Position numbers and translations under genes: made by a program. This document shows, in pieces, positions 1 through 7,964 of a stretch of DNA of 39,479 nucleotides (positions within the stretch are counted from its first letter, which is position 1; each line of letters opens with the position of its first letter). The stretch spans positions 1 through 39,479 of the forward strand of contig JBOHNS010000015.1 in the NCBI GenBank assembly GCA_050730835.1, read 5' to 3'. The notes under the pieces were generated by a model, which was given only the letters and a program-made list of their open reading frames with translations, was not told the origin of the DNA and ran no database searches. The DNA is from JBOHNS01 sp050730835. GTDB taxonomy: Bacteria > Patescibacteriota > Saccharimonadia > Saccharimonadales > UBA4665.

Positions 1-16
1 GTTTATGATAAATTAA

Positions 17-51
17 GCGCCAAGCGCCAAGCGCCAAGCGCCAAGCGCCAA
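17..51. repeat. Tandem 7-nt repeat, five copies of GCGCCAA
   Basis: Five perfect head-to-tail copies of GCGCCAA lie upstream of the tRNA-Glu locus, in a stretch with no supported gene. Nothing in the sequence shows a function. It may be a slippage-prone tract or part of a larger intergenic repeat running off the left edge. Confidence 0.85.
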
Positions 52-132
52 GAATTGCTAATTGAAAATTGATAATTGGAGCGCCAGCGACTCGGCCTCA
101 TACTTTGTATCAGACCAATCGCTCGCCAGATA

Positions 133-244
133 AATTTGTGCCAGCACAAATTGTACCTGTCTTGGCTATGCCTCATATGGATCCTTCGGACCATATGAAC
201 CCATTTTCTCGGAAGGCGGAAATATGCAAGCACATTTCCGCCTT
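133..244. other. Array of three hairpins upstream of tRNA-Glu
   Basis: Three separate inverted repeats follow one another. The first is a perfect 9-bp stem at 133-141/144-152 (arm AATTTGTGC). The second is a 10-bp stem with one bulged A at 174-197 (CATATGG...CCATATG closed by a TTC loop). The third is an 11-bp stem at 213-223/234-244 (arm AAGGCGGAAAT). They end 11 nt before the tRNA-Glu start. If transcribed with the tRNA they would form a structured leader; if not, they are simply dense palindromes. No open reading frame with a ribosome binding site is seen here. Confidence 0.6.
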
Positions 245-255
245 GCTGCGAAAAT

Positions 256-330
256 GGCCTTATCGTCTAACGGTTAGGACACCAGGTTCTCATCCTGGCA
301 ATTGGAGTTCGATTCTCCATGAGGTCACCA
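256..330 (+). tRNA. tRNA-Glu (anticodon CTC)
   Basis: A full cloverleaf can be drawn. The acceptor GGCCTTA pairs with TGAGGTC (two wobbles), the anticodon stem CCAGG/CCTGG encloses the loop TTCTCAT with anticodon CTC, and the T-stem TGGAG/CTCCA encloses loop TTCGATT. The discriminator A and CCA are encoded. A strong terminator follows directly. It would charge via the glutamyl-tRNA synthetase encoded in this window. A second, interrupted copy of its 3' end lies 88 nt downstream. Confidence 0.95.
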
Positions 331-371
331 ATGAAAAAGGCTCGAGCCGCCAGGTTTGAGCCTTTTTCATT
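330..371 (+). terminator. Bidirectional terminator after tRNA-Glu
   Basis: A perfect 14-bp inverted repeat (arms AATGAAAAAGGCTC and GAGCCTTTTTCATT) surrounds a 14-nt loop and starts at the last base of the tRNA CCA end. A/T runs on both arms make it usable from either direction. The same ATGAAAAA-type start recurs at 531 and near 39436. Confidence 0.85.
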
Positions 372-418
372 GCTCACTTAAGACTTAAACTCTAATTGCC
401 GAACCGCTGCAAAGCAGT

Positions 419-530
419 GGCAATTGGAGTTCGATAATCAAGGCCACGCGCAGGAGTTTGACTAAAGAGCATGGCTGCAGTATTATCCCAAAGGAGCGTC
501 AGCGACGACGGATTCTCCATGAGGTCACCA
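419..530 (+). pseudogene. Interrupted copy of the tRNA-Glu 3' end
   Basis: Bases 419-434 repeat tRNA-Glu from the end of the anticodon stem through TTCGA of the T-loop. After about 76-78 foreign bases, 511-530 resume with the rest of the T-loop, T-stem, acceptor strand and CCA. The identity continues through the first bases of the terminator, so this is a true segmental duplication. No 5' half with a D-arm lies directly in front. GGCCTCA at 92-98 could pair with its acceptor strand, but no D-arm follows that stretch. The insertion starts TAATCAAGGCCACGC and contains a stem closed by GCCACGC/GCATGGC (one mismatch). Confidence 0.75.
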
Positions 531-560
531 ATGAAAAAGGCTACAATTTTTAAGCCTTTT
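531..560 (+). terminator. Terminator after the interrupted tRNA-Glu copy
   Basis: AAAAGGCT pairs with AGCCTTTT around a short AT-rich loop, directly after the CCA of the duplicated tRNA end. It is a diverged copy of the terminator at 330 and ends only 14 nt before the permease start codon. Confidence 0.6.
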
Positions 561-562
561 GC

Positions 563-568
563 TATTAT
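563..568 (+). promoter_or_regulatory. -10 box of the permease gene, leaderless arrangement
   Basis: TATTAT lies 6 nt before the ATG at 575 and no Shine-Dalgarno is present, so transcription probably starts at or next to the start codon. Confidence 0.5.
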
Positions 569-574
569 TAAAAC

Positions 575-1705
575 ATGAGATTGGTCGATGCCATTGGACA
601 CGCGCTGGCCGTAGCTGGAACTATGGGTTGGGATATTTTGTGGTCGCTGATTTTAGGATTTTCGCTAGCGGCGATTGTTCAGGCACTGGTACGCAAAAAA
701 ACTATTGCCAAGTCGCTGGGCGGCGATAAACCGAAAAATATTGCGCTAGCGGCCGGTTTTGGAATTGCTAGTTCATCATGTTCTTACGCGGCTGTGGCAT
801 TAGCCAGGTCATTATTCTCTAAGGGTGCTAGCTTTATAGCGGCTATAACTTTTGAAATAGCTAGCACTAATTTGGTGGTCGAGCTGGGAATAATTTTGGC
901 GCTACTGCTGGGCTGGCGCTTTACGCTAGCGGAATTTATTGGCGGGCCGATTATGATTATCGCTATTGCTATAATTTTCCGGCTTTTCTTACGCAAAAAG
1001 ATTTTGGAAGCGGCAGCTAACCAGGCTAAAAAAGGTATCATCGGTTCGATGGAGGGCCATGCGGCGATGGATATGAGTTTGGAATCCAGCGGTTCGATAA
1101 TGGGAAAAATACGTTCGGCAAAAGGCTTAAATGCTATTAGCGAAATATTTGTCATGGAAATCGCGGCGATTTATAAAGATTTAATTGGCGGACTTTTAAT
1201 TGCCGGCGCGATTGCGGCCTGGGTGCCGAAAAGTTTTTTTAAGGCTTTGTTTTTGAATGGCCATCCGCTAGGTTCGGCGATTTTGGGGCCGATTATTGGA
1301 CCTATAATTGCCCTTTTATCTTTTGTCTGTTCGATTGGCAATGTGCCGCTGGCGGCTGTGCTGTTTAATGATGGCATTAGTTTTGGCGGCGTGATTAGTT
1401 TTATTTTTGCGGATTTAATAATTATTCCGATTCTGCTGATTTACCGGAAATATTATGGCAGCAAAATGACGGCGTTTTTGCTGGGCAGTTTTTACGTAAG
1501 CATGGTGATTGCCGGCTGGCTAACGGAATTGATATTTAAACTTATCCATTTGACGCCGGCCGATCATCACGTCGCTGCTGTGACGCCGCACATAGCGCTC
1601 AATTACACCAGCATTTTGAATATCATATTTGTTATAATTGGCGGATTTTTGCTGGCGCGGTTTATTAAATCGGGCGGCGCGGGCATGCTGAAACACATGG
1701 ACTAG
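575..1705 (+). CDS. COG0701 (DUF318/ArsP-type) permease
   Basis: The 376-aa polytopic membrane protein has about eight to ten hydrophobic segments. Near residues 64-105 it carries the conserved core of the COG0701 permease family: a small-residue and serine/cysteine-rich turn (ASSSCSYAAVALARS), then FKGASFIAA-like and FEIASTNLV motifs. A related block (SFVCSIGNVPLAAVL) recurs around residue 250, giving the internal two-fold repeat typical of the family. Family members include ArsP, which exports organoarsenicals, and uncharacterised YraQ-type permeases, so the substrate here is open. The cysteines in the two repeats could bind metal or metalloid (inference). It is followed by convergent minus-strand genes and is probably transcribed alone. 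Confidence 0.8.
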   Translation: MRLVDAIGHALAVAGTMGWDILWSLILGFSLAAIVQALVRKKTIAKSLGGDKPKNIALAAGFGIASSSCSYAAVALARSLFSKGASFIAAITFEIASTNLVVELGIILALLLGWRFTLAEFIGGPIMIIAIAIIFRLFLRKKILEAAANQAKKGIIGSMEGHAAMDMSLESSGSIMGKIRSAKGLNAISEIFVMEIAAIYKDLIGGLLIAGAIAAWVPKSFFKALFLNGHPLGSAILGPIIGPIIALLSFVCSIGNVPLAAVLFNDGISFGGVISFIFADLIIIPILLIYRKYYGSKMTAFLLGSFYVSMVIAGWLTELIFKLIHLTPADHHVAAVTPHIALNYTSILNIIFVIIGGFLLARFIKSGGAGMLKHMD

Positions 1706-1775
1706 TAGGTAGTAGTTTGTAGATAGTAGATAGCCGCAAGCTACGCTTGCGAACTAGAAACTAGAAGCTAGCTCG

Positions 1776-1922
1776 CTAATATTGTGGTTCTGCCTGCTCG
1801 CTGGCGCCATTGGCTTTAACCAGGGCTTCTAAAAGTTGGTTAGTGCGGCGAATTTCTTGCAAAATGTTTTTTAAATCATCTTCTGAACGCTGCTGTGGGT
1901 CGCTCGGGGCAAATAATCCCAT
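1776..1922 (-). CDS. Small charged protein, 48 aa
   Basis: A short ORF starts MGLFAPSDPQQRSEDDLKN and ends ASEQAEPQY. A good Shine-Dalgarno (GAGGAG, 7 nt before ATG) supports translation. The middle (residues 13-38) is predicted amphipathic helix with heptad-like leucines and isoleucines (ILQEIRRTNQLLEALV), so it may form a short coiled coil. It has no signal peptide or membrane segment. It lies downstream of the response regulator on the same strand and may be the last gene of that operon. No family is recognised. Confidence 0.6.
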   Translation of the reverse strand: MGLFAPSDPQQRSEDDLKNILQEIRRTNQLLEALVKANGASEQAEPQY

Positions 1923-2009
1923 ATTGATACTCCTCTTGAATAGTTAAACTTTAATAGATTAATTATAGACCGTTTTTGGCCGGTGGCCTAATTTGGCTTT
2001 ATTGGCGGC

Positions 2010-2396
2010 TTAAAGCTTCAAATCGCCCAAAAAGTTGACCAAATCGTGCGGCGTAAAATCGGCTTTTATGAGATAGCCGTCGGCTTGTTTGGCCAAGGCG
2101 GCGCGGGCTTGATTGTCTTGTTCTAGGTTGGTTAGGATTACGATTTTGGCCTTTAGATTAGGTGTTTTTGATTTATCGCGCAAGATTTGCAGGATGTCGC
2201 GGCCGGCCAAATTGGGCAACATCAGGTCTAATAAAATTATGTCGAATTGGTCGGTTTGGGCGAGTTTTAGGCCCTTTTGGCCGTCTGGCTCCAGCGTGAC
2301 TTGATAGCCGGCTTGGGCCAGCACTTGGCCGTAGAGTTGGCCGATTGTCGGCTCGTCTTCCAGGTATAAAATTTTGGCATTGGCGACTGGCGTCAT
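2010..2396 (-). CDS. Single-domain response regulator
   Basis: The 128-aa protein consists only of a receiver domain. Visible landmarks are the acidic pocket (LEDE, residues 12-15), the phospho-acceptor D57 in LLDLMLP, the switch threonine in VILTN (about residue 89) and the conserved lysine in YLIKADF. There is no DNA-binding or enzymatic output domain, so it probably acts by protein contact or as a phosphorelay intermediate. It starts 2 nt after the stop of the upstream histidine kinase, so the two are co-transcribed and are presumed cognate partners. Confidence 0.9.
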   Translation of the reverse strand: MTPVANAKILYLEDEPTIGQLYGQVLAQAGYQVTLEPDGQKGLKLAQTDQFDIILLDLMLPNLAGRDILQILRDKSKTPNLKAKIVILTNLEQDNQARAALAKQADGYLIKADFTPHDLVNFLGDLKL

Positions 2397-2398
2397 AA

Positions 2399-3925
2399 TT
2401 ATCTCCTGTATAATGAATGATTTTTGATCCAGCCGTGCGCTGTGCGAGTTTCTGGCTGGGAATTATCGGGTGTTGTCGGCAATTTGTCGAAAGGCGTCAA
2501 GCTGAAACCGAAGGTTGTGCCCTGGCCTTCTTTTGAGCTAACCCAAATATTGCCGCCGTGGGCCGTAACGATGGCTTTGCTCAAATATAATCCCAGGCCG
2601 GTGCCGCTGACTTGCGCTTGGCTGCGGTGGCTGCGGTAAAATTTTTCAAATAAATTGGGCACTAAATTGGCGGGGATGCCGATGCCAGAATCTTGCACGG
2701 TGGTTTGAATCATGCCGTCGTCGGCCAGCTCGGCCTTGATGATGATTTTGCCGCCGTCCGGGCTGTATTTGATGGCGTTGTCGAGCAGGTTGCTCAAAAC
2801 TTCGTAGCTGCTGGTGTGGTCGGCCGCCGCCGCGGGCAGATCGGCCGGCACGGATTGTTCGATTGTGATTTGGTGCAATTGTGCCCGCAAAGCCATATCC
2901 TGGCAGACCGATTGCACGATGGCCGGCCAGTTTTCGGCCTTTAGGGTGACTAAAAATTGGTCGCCTTCGACGTGGGCGACATTCAAAACGTTGTTGATTA
3001 ATTTGGCCAGCTGTTGGCCGGCGACTTCCATTCTTTGCAAAAACTCATTGTCGGCCGGCGGCAATTTGCCCTGCAAATCTTCTTCCAGGGCTTCGATGTA
3101 GCCGCGCAGCAAAGTCAGCGGCGTGCGCAGTTCGTGTACGGCCAGCGAAATAAAACTGAGCGATTTTATATCTTCGGAATAAGTTTTGGTGTGGTCGAAA
3201 AGCGCCAGTAAAATTTCATAATTATCGGGATTGGCTTGGTTGTAATGGGCGGCTAGATCGAGGTATTTGGGGTTGGCTTGGTCCTGACGATTGAGCCGCA
3301 CGCGCTCCCAAAAACGCGTTGCGGTAACGGTTTTTTCGGCGACTTCGGCCAGCCAATTGTCGAGCGTTTGCTCGTCATCAAACGACAAATCCAAAACGCC
3401 GTAGACGTCTTGATTGATAATTTCAGCCTCGGGCTTGTCCAAATAATGGGCTGTCGCGTCACTGGCGAAAACGATTTTTTTGTCTTTATCAAGCGCTAGC
3501 AAAGGCAGCGGCGCATTGGTCGCCACCGGATTGTTACTGCTGGCCAGCGCGCCGGTTTGATCATTACTGGCAGCGGCAACGCTGGCCAGTTGGTAAACGT
3601 GGCGCATTAAATTTTCGACCACGGCTTTGCCCAAAAGGCCGGCGTGGTCTTTCGGCGCGGCGACTTGATTGTCTTCCGGCGAAATGTGCAAAATTGACTG
3701 CCACAGCAGTCTGAGCGGCTGCATGGCGAACGCGCCAAGCCCGATCGCCAGCATAATGGCCAGCAACAAGGCCACGACAATCACCCCTAGCTCCAAATAT
3801 TTTAGCGCTAAATTAGACGCTTGATGGCCAAAATACAGAACTCCAAAAATCAGACCGTCATTGACAATCAGCGCGGCCAGTAGGCCGAGGCGGATTTGAT
3901 TGGTGAGTTTTTGTAATTGATCCAT
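2399..3925 (-). CDS. PAS-domain sensor histidine kinase
   Basis: The 508-aa membrane kinase has two transmembrane segments (about 14-33 and 45-68) with almost no external loop, so it probably senses through the membrane or the cytosolic PAS domain (about 138-250). The HisKA H-box is AVHELRTPL with H264. The HATPase domain shows the N-box (SNLLDNAIKYS), G1 (DSGIGIP), F-box (FEKFYR) and G2 (GTGLGLYLSK). Autophosphorylated H264 would pass phosphate to the receiver protein encoded immediately downstream. It follows the DUF3048 gene by 12 nt and so may belong to a gltX-DUF3048-kinase-regulator transcription unit. The input signal is unknown. Confidence 0.92.
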   Translation of the reverse strand: MDQLQKLTNQIRLGLLAALIVNDGLIFGVLYFGHQASNLALKYLELGVIVVALLLAIMLAIGLGAFAMQPLRLLWQSILHISPEDNQVAAPKDHAGLLGKAVVENLMRHVYQLASVAAASNDQTGALASSNNPVATNAPLPLLALDKDKKIVFASDATAHYLDKPEAEIINQDVYGVLDLSFDDEQTLDNWLAEVAEKTVTATRFWERVRLNRQDQANPKYLDLAAHYNQANPDNYEILLALFDHTKTYSEDIKSLSFISLAVHELRTPLTLLRGYIEALEEDLQGKLPPADNEFLQRMEVAGQQLAKLINNVLNVAHVEGDQFLVTLKAENWPAIVQSVCQDMALRAQLHQITIEQSVPADLPAAAADHTSSYEVLSNLLDNAIKYSPDGGKIIIKAELADDGMIQTTVQDSGIGIPANLVPNLFEKFYRSHRSQAQVSGTGLGLYLSKAIVTAHGGNIWVSSKEGQGTTFGFSLTPFDKLPTTPDNSQPETRTAHGWIKNHSLYRR

Positions 3926-3937
3926 AGTTTATAATTT

Positions 3938-5176
3938 TTAAGGTTTGTAGCTGATTTGTCCGGCATCCGAAACGGCGGTAATCCAGGTTTGGCCGGGGTC
4001 GAGTTTGATCGGCTGGCCGCTGGTATTTTGGAAAGTTATTTGGCCAGAGCGGCTGGCTTTTTGCCAGCTGCCTTTTGTGACTGTGCCATTTTGGAAAACA
4101 TCGGCAGCAGCGCCGCCGATGGTCGGATAAATCGAATAATAGGCGCCGCTCGAATCAAGCGCGCCATTGCTGCGCGGCACGACGATGGCGATTACGATTT
4201 TGGGCGCGATTGGCACTTTGGCTCCGGATTTTGTCAGTTCCAAATGCGGCCGTCCGGCCTCGAAGCGCGCGTAATTATTAGCTTTTTGGTTGTACGTGTA
4301 GCTGTCGTTATAATCGGCGTATGACAAATTAAGGCTGATATGGCCGGCGCTTGGCGCAGCCGCCGGTTGGGGGTTTTTGAGGCGCGGAAAAGCGCTGTAC
4401 TTACTGGTCGTAAAATGTTTTTGGCTTTCTAATTTATTGAGTGCATTAAGCGAAGTGTAGTCATTGTGCGGCGCGTAGCGGCTGGCGATGCGATGGTAGC
4501 CGCTGGGATTATAAAATTGATTAAGGTCTTTGGCGTGCCAAGCATTAACGTCGCTGAGCGCTTGCGGGCTGCCGCCGACATGCGCGATCGGCGCATCAAA
4601 ACCCATATCCCACTGCAAAAAGTATGGCCGCAAACTGCGCACCGGACCGATATAATTCGGTGTGGAACCAGCCTGAAATAGTGCCAAAAAGCGCGTGATG
4701 CCGCCCTCGGCCAAGGCTTCAAAGACCACGCCAGCAGCTTGCAAACCGGATTGCGGCCGCGCCGCCACGCTGTTTTCGATCATCACTCCGGTAACTGGTT
4801 TTTGGTTAATCGCAGCGTCTTTAATCGGCAGTCCGGTTAGTTTGGACACCGGCGGCGGTACTGGTTTTGGTTTCGGTTTCTGGACGACGATTGCCGCGGT
4901 TGGCGCTGGCGGCCGGTGATGAGTTAATAATACAACGCCGCCGATTATAACCATGACCAGCAACGAGCTGCCCGCGATAATCAAAATTTTTTGCTTTTTG
5001 GCTAATCTTGACCAATTGATACTCAAGCCATGTTTTTTGGGTTGGTTAAACATTTTTTGTTCGGACGGCACTTCCGGCGGAGCACTTTCATTCAAGGCCG
5101 TCTCTTCCGGGCTTTTGAAGGTTTCGGCTTTTTGTTTTTCTGGTTTTAATTTTGGTGACTTTATGTCATCAGGCAT
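3938..5176 (-). CDS. DUF3048 domain protein, membrane-anchored
   Basis: The 412-aa protein has a Lys/Pro/Glu-rich cytosolic N-terminus (1-65), a single transmembrane helix (about 66-88), a proline-rich linker (PKPKPKPVPPP) and an extracytoplasmic part from about 110 to the end. That part matches the DUF3048 family (Bacillus YerB): GLPIK...PVTGVMIENS..ARPQSGL, then EGGITRFLALFQ and IGPVRSLRPYF. The family is widespread in Firmicutes and CPR but has no established function; an envelope role is inferred. The start ATG is preceded by TATAAT at an 8-nt distance, without a Shine-Dalgarno. Confidence 0.85.
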   Translation of the reverse strand: MPDDIKSPKLKPEKQKAETFKSPEETALNESAPPEVPSEQKMFNQPKKHGLSINWSRLAKKQKILIIAGSSLLVMVIIGGVVLLTHHRPPAPTAAIVVQKPKPKPVPPPVSKLTGLPIKDAAINQKPVTGVMIENSVAARPQSGLQAAGVVFEALAEGGITRFLALFQAGSTPNYIGPVRSLRPYFLQWDMGFDAPIAHVGGSPQALSDVNAWHAKDLNQFYNPSGYHRIASRYAPHNDYTSLNALNKLESQKHFTTSKYSAFPRLKNPQPAAAPSAGHISLNLSYADYNDSYTYNQKANNYARFEAGRPHLELTKSGAKVPIAPKIVIAIVVPRSNGALDSSGAYYSIYPTIGGAAADVFQNGTVTKGSWQKASRSGQITFQNTSGQPIKLDPGQTWITAVSDAGQISYKP

Positions 5177-5206
5177 AATAATTTATTATAACAGCTTATG
5201 ATTAAA

Positions 5207-6610
5207 TTAAAGCGATTTTATTTGTTGGTCTATGCGGTCTAAAACCGTTGCTTGCCCCAAAACCGCCATGGTTTCGGCCAGTCCCGGACTAGCCGGCGCT
5301 TGCGTGGTGGCTATGCGAATTAGACTGAATAAAATGCTCGGGCTGGTCTGCGTGATTGTCAAAAGCGTGTTCAGTCGGCTGGTCAAATCTTGGGCGCTAA
5401 AATCGCTGTCCTTTAGTTCATTTACGCTAGCTTTTAATAAATTAATTAGCTCGGTGGGCTCTAGTTTTTTAAGTTGCTTGTGGCTTTCGATTAGGCTTTT
5501 ATCGACTGGCAAGGCTTCGAAAAAAAAGTTGGTCAATTGCGGCAGCTCGGCGAAAAATTTTAAGCGGTCTTTGGTGATTAATAGGATTTGTTGTAAATAA
5601 TTTTGGTCGTAGCCTTGAGCGTTGGCTGGCCAGAAATTTTTGCTGCGCCGATATAGTTCGTCGATTTTCAAATCTCGTATGTAGCAGCCGTTCATCCACA
5701 ATAATCTTTGTTCGTCAAATCTTGCACTACTTTTTTGTACACGGTCGAATTTAAAGCTGTTAATTAGTTGTTTTTTTGAATAAATTTCTTGGTTGGTGCC
5801 GTCATTCCAGCCGAGAGTCGCCAGAAAATTTAGCATGGCTGCAGGTAAATAGCCTTCCGCTGCGTAGTCCAAAATGTCTTTGGCCGCGTCGCGTTTGCTC
5901 AACTTTTTTTGGCCGCTGGGACCTAAAATATGCGGCAGCGTGGCAATTTGCGGAGCATCAATATCCAATGCTTGATATAAATTAAAATAATTGGCTTGCG
6001 ATGCGACAAACTCCTGGCCACGGATGACGTGCGTGATTTTCATTAAATAATCGTCAATAATATGAGCAAAATTGTAAGTTGGAAAACCGTCGGATTTGAT
6101 AATAATAAAATCGTCAATTGAGGCCGCTGTGTAGCCAATCTCGCTCATAACTAAATCAGTTGCTAAATAATTTTGTGGCTGGGATTTGAATCTTAGCGGC
6201 CGAGAGCCGTCCCATTTTGGCGGTCTTTCCGGGCGGTAATCGCGGTATAAAAACGGTTTTTTGGCAGCGATTGATTGATCGCGCAAAGCTTGCAGCTCGG
6301 CCGGCGAATATGGGTCGGCGTAGGCTCGTCCCCGACCGATTAATTTTTCGGCCCAGCTTTTATAAATTTCCAGCCGCTGGCTCTGGAAAAACGGCCCTTC
6401 GTCCCAATTGAGTCCCAGCCATTGTAGGCTGCCAAGAATGTGCTCGGCGCTGCCGGCGACCTGCCGCGCTTGATCCGTGTCCTCGATGCGCAAAATAAAT
6501 TGGCCGCTGTTTTGTCTGGCCACTAGCCAGGCAAACAAAGCCGTTCGGAGGCCGCCGACGTGCATAAATCCGGTTGGGCTGGGCGCGAATCTGGTTCTGA
6601 CGGTTGCCAT
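5207..6610 (-). CDS. gltX: Glutamyl-tRNA synthetase
   Basis: The 467-aa class I aminoacyl-tRNA synthetase charges tRNA-Glu with glutamate, consuming ATP. The N-terminus has FAPSPTGFMHVGGLRTALF, which contains the HIGH-equivalent (HVGG). The KMSKS-equivalent is KLSKR (in GPSGQKKLSKRDAAKD, about 240). Catalytic-site glutamyl landmarks (RIEDTDQAR) and a C-terminal anticodon-binding helical domain are present, and the length is normal for the family. Whether it is discriminating or non-discriminating (also charging tRNA-Gln) cannot be read from the sequence here. It lies 30 nt upstream of the DUF3048 gene on the same strand. Confidence 0.97.
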   Translation of the reverse strand: MATVRTRFAPSPTGFMHVGGLRTALFAWLVARQNSGQFILRIEDTDQARQVAGSAEHILGSLQWLGLNWDEGPFFQSQRLEIYKSWAEKLIGRGRAYADPYSPAELQALRDQSIAAKKPFLYRDYRPERPPKWDGSRPLRFKSQPQNYLATDLVMSEIGYTAASIDDFIIIKSDGFPTYNFAHIIDDYLMKITHVIRGQEFVASQANYFNLYQALDIDAPQIATLPHILGPSGQKKLSKRDAAKDILDYAAEGYLPAAMLNFLATLGWNDGTNQEIYSKKQLINSFKFDRVQKSSARFDEQRLLWMNGCYIRDLKIDELYRRSKNFWPANAQGYDQNYLQQILLITKDRLKFFAELPQLTNFFFEALPVDKSLIESHKQLKKLEPTELINLLKASVNELKDSDFSAQDLTSRLNTLLTITQTSPSILFSLIRIATTQAPASPGLAETMAVLGQATVLDRIDQQIKSL

Positions 6611-6678
6611 AACGTTATTATTTTAACATGTAATTTAGTAGACGTAATGGATGCTAGACAACGAAAGGTTGCTGCCCA

Positions 6679-7803
6679 CTAAATGCTGTCTACGATGCCG
6701 GCTATCTGTTGGCGGCTAAGGTTGGCGTTGCCCGTTAGCTGATACCAGACATTATGATTAAGCCAGGTAGCATTGCCGCTATCGAGCAAATAAATTGTTC
6801 GACCGCCTGTATGCATGGTTTGCAAGGCCGAGCCGGCGCTGCTTGAAAAAGCAGCTTGCCGCAAACTGGCATCGCTCCAGCTGGAGGTTTTCTGCAGCAA
6901 GCTAAAGTGCTGATTGCCGGAATAATAGCTAACTTGGACGGCGCCTGGCTGATAATTTATGGGGCCGGCAAAGGCAAAACCGCTTGGCGTGTGGCTCGGC
7001 AATTTGGCCGGAACGCCGGAGCGCGAGGCGGCGACGTGCAGCTCGATGTTGGGCAACTCACGGTAGCTAGCAAAGCCGATAATTAATAATAGTGCCAGGC
7101 CGGCGACAGCCATGTGCAGTTTACTAATTTTGTGGCGCCTATGTATTTTTGGAACTGGTTGCCGGTGGCTGTCGGCGCGCTCTAGGGCGCTAGCAATTAA
7201 ATTTTCCAGTTGGCTGGGCGCAGTTTGAGCCACGGCACCGCCGTTTAGACTCAAGTTTGGGTTGGTAGCCAGTGAATGGCGAGCTGGCTGGGCTGAAGTC
7301 GTCAATAATTTGGCTGAGGACATATTTAGATCAAAATGCTTTACTTGGTGGTGCTGGGCAGTTTTTTTGGCCCGGTCGTAGCGCGATTTATCGATGCTGG
7401 CGCGTTTGGCCGGCAATTTAGCAAGGCTTTGGCGGGTGGGCAAGCTGCCGGCTCGAGACTTGATGCGCCGGATGGAGCCGTGGTTGTAGCCGGGTTTGTT
7501 GAGTCCGCGGCGCATTAGCGTTTGGCCGCGCTCTGGTTGGTGCCTGGCTGCTGGCGGAGCGGCTGTATGCGGCTTTTGGCCGGCCGGCGGTTTTGGCTGC
7601 TTGATGGCTTGCAATGCTGGCGCCGCGGTCTGTGCTCGGTTTGCTTGCCTAGCCAAGTCTTGCTTGGTTGGTTTTGGTTCGGGATTTTTGGGGATTTTAT
7701 TATGGCGGGTTGAGGCATGTCTTATAGGATCGTTCAAGACGACTTGTCCGCTTGCCAGTTCATAGTTTTTGCCGTTTAGGTGTAGGATGTTTTGTTTGGG
7801 CAT
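6679..7803 (-). CDS. Membrane-anchored protein with DUF4367-like C-terminus
   Basis: The 374-aa protein has a long, basic, Pro/Ala/Gln-rich and probably disordered N-terminus (about 30-220). One transmembrane helix follows at about 231-246 (MAVAGLALLLIIGFAS), then an extracytoplasmic C-terminal domain of about 125 residues. The ending (TIYLLDSGNATWLNHNVWYQL, then a short helix ending IAGIVDSI) resembles the C-terminal part of DUF4367-type domains; this is a pattern match only. An ATG at 7803 is directly preceded by an in-frame TTG at 7806, and the Shine-Dalgarno-like AAAGGAAAG is rather far away. It is divergently oriented to the PEGA protein, with which it shares a 160-bp promoter region. 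Confidence 0.7.
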   Translation of the reverse strand: MPKQNILHLNGKNYELASGQVVLNDPIRHASTRHNKIPKNPEPKPTKQDLARQANRAQTAAPALQAIKQPKPPAGQKPHTAAPPAARHQPERGQTLMRRGLNKPGYNHGSIRRIKSRAGSLPTRQSLAKLPAKRASIDKSRYDRAKKTAQHHQVKHFDLNMSSAKLLTTSAQPARHSLATNPNLSLNGGAVAQTAPSQLENLIASALERADSHRQPVPKIHRRHKISKLHMAVAGLALLLIIGFASYRELPNIELHVAASRSGVPAKLPSHTPSGFAFAGPINYQPGAVQVSYYSGNQHFSLLQKTSSWSDASLRQAAFSSSAGSALQTMHTGGRTIYLLDSGNATWLNHNVWYQLTGNANLSRQQIAGIVDSI

Positions 7804-7964
7804 CAATTTTTTTAAGCTTTCCTTTAGTTTTGGTTTTAGCTTTAGTAACCTGTCATAAAAAAGCTAGGTTTTTTCTAAAATAAAAAGTAATTTAATTGTA
7901 AACCAAACTACGTTTTAAGCGCAAGCCTTTTTAGCTAGATGTTATAATTTTAAATAGGAATTAA

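Noticed and set aside
17..51. CRISPR array
   Set aside because: Seven-base units without spacers are a simple tandem repeat; no cas-like gene is present.
69..359. 96-residue plus-strand open frame over the tRNA-Glu locus
   Set aside because: It runs through the tRNA and its hairpins, has no ribosome binding site and no recognisable protein features.
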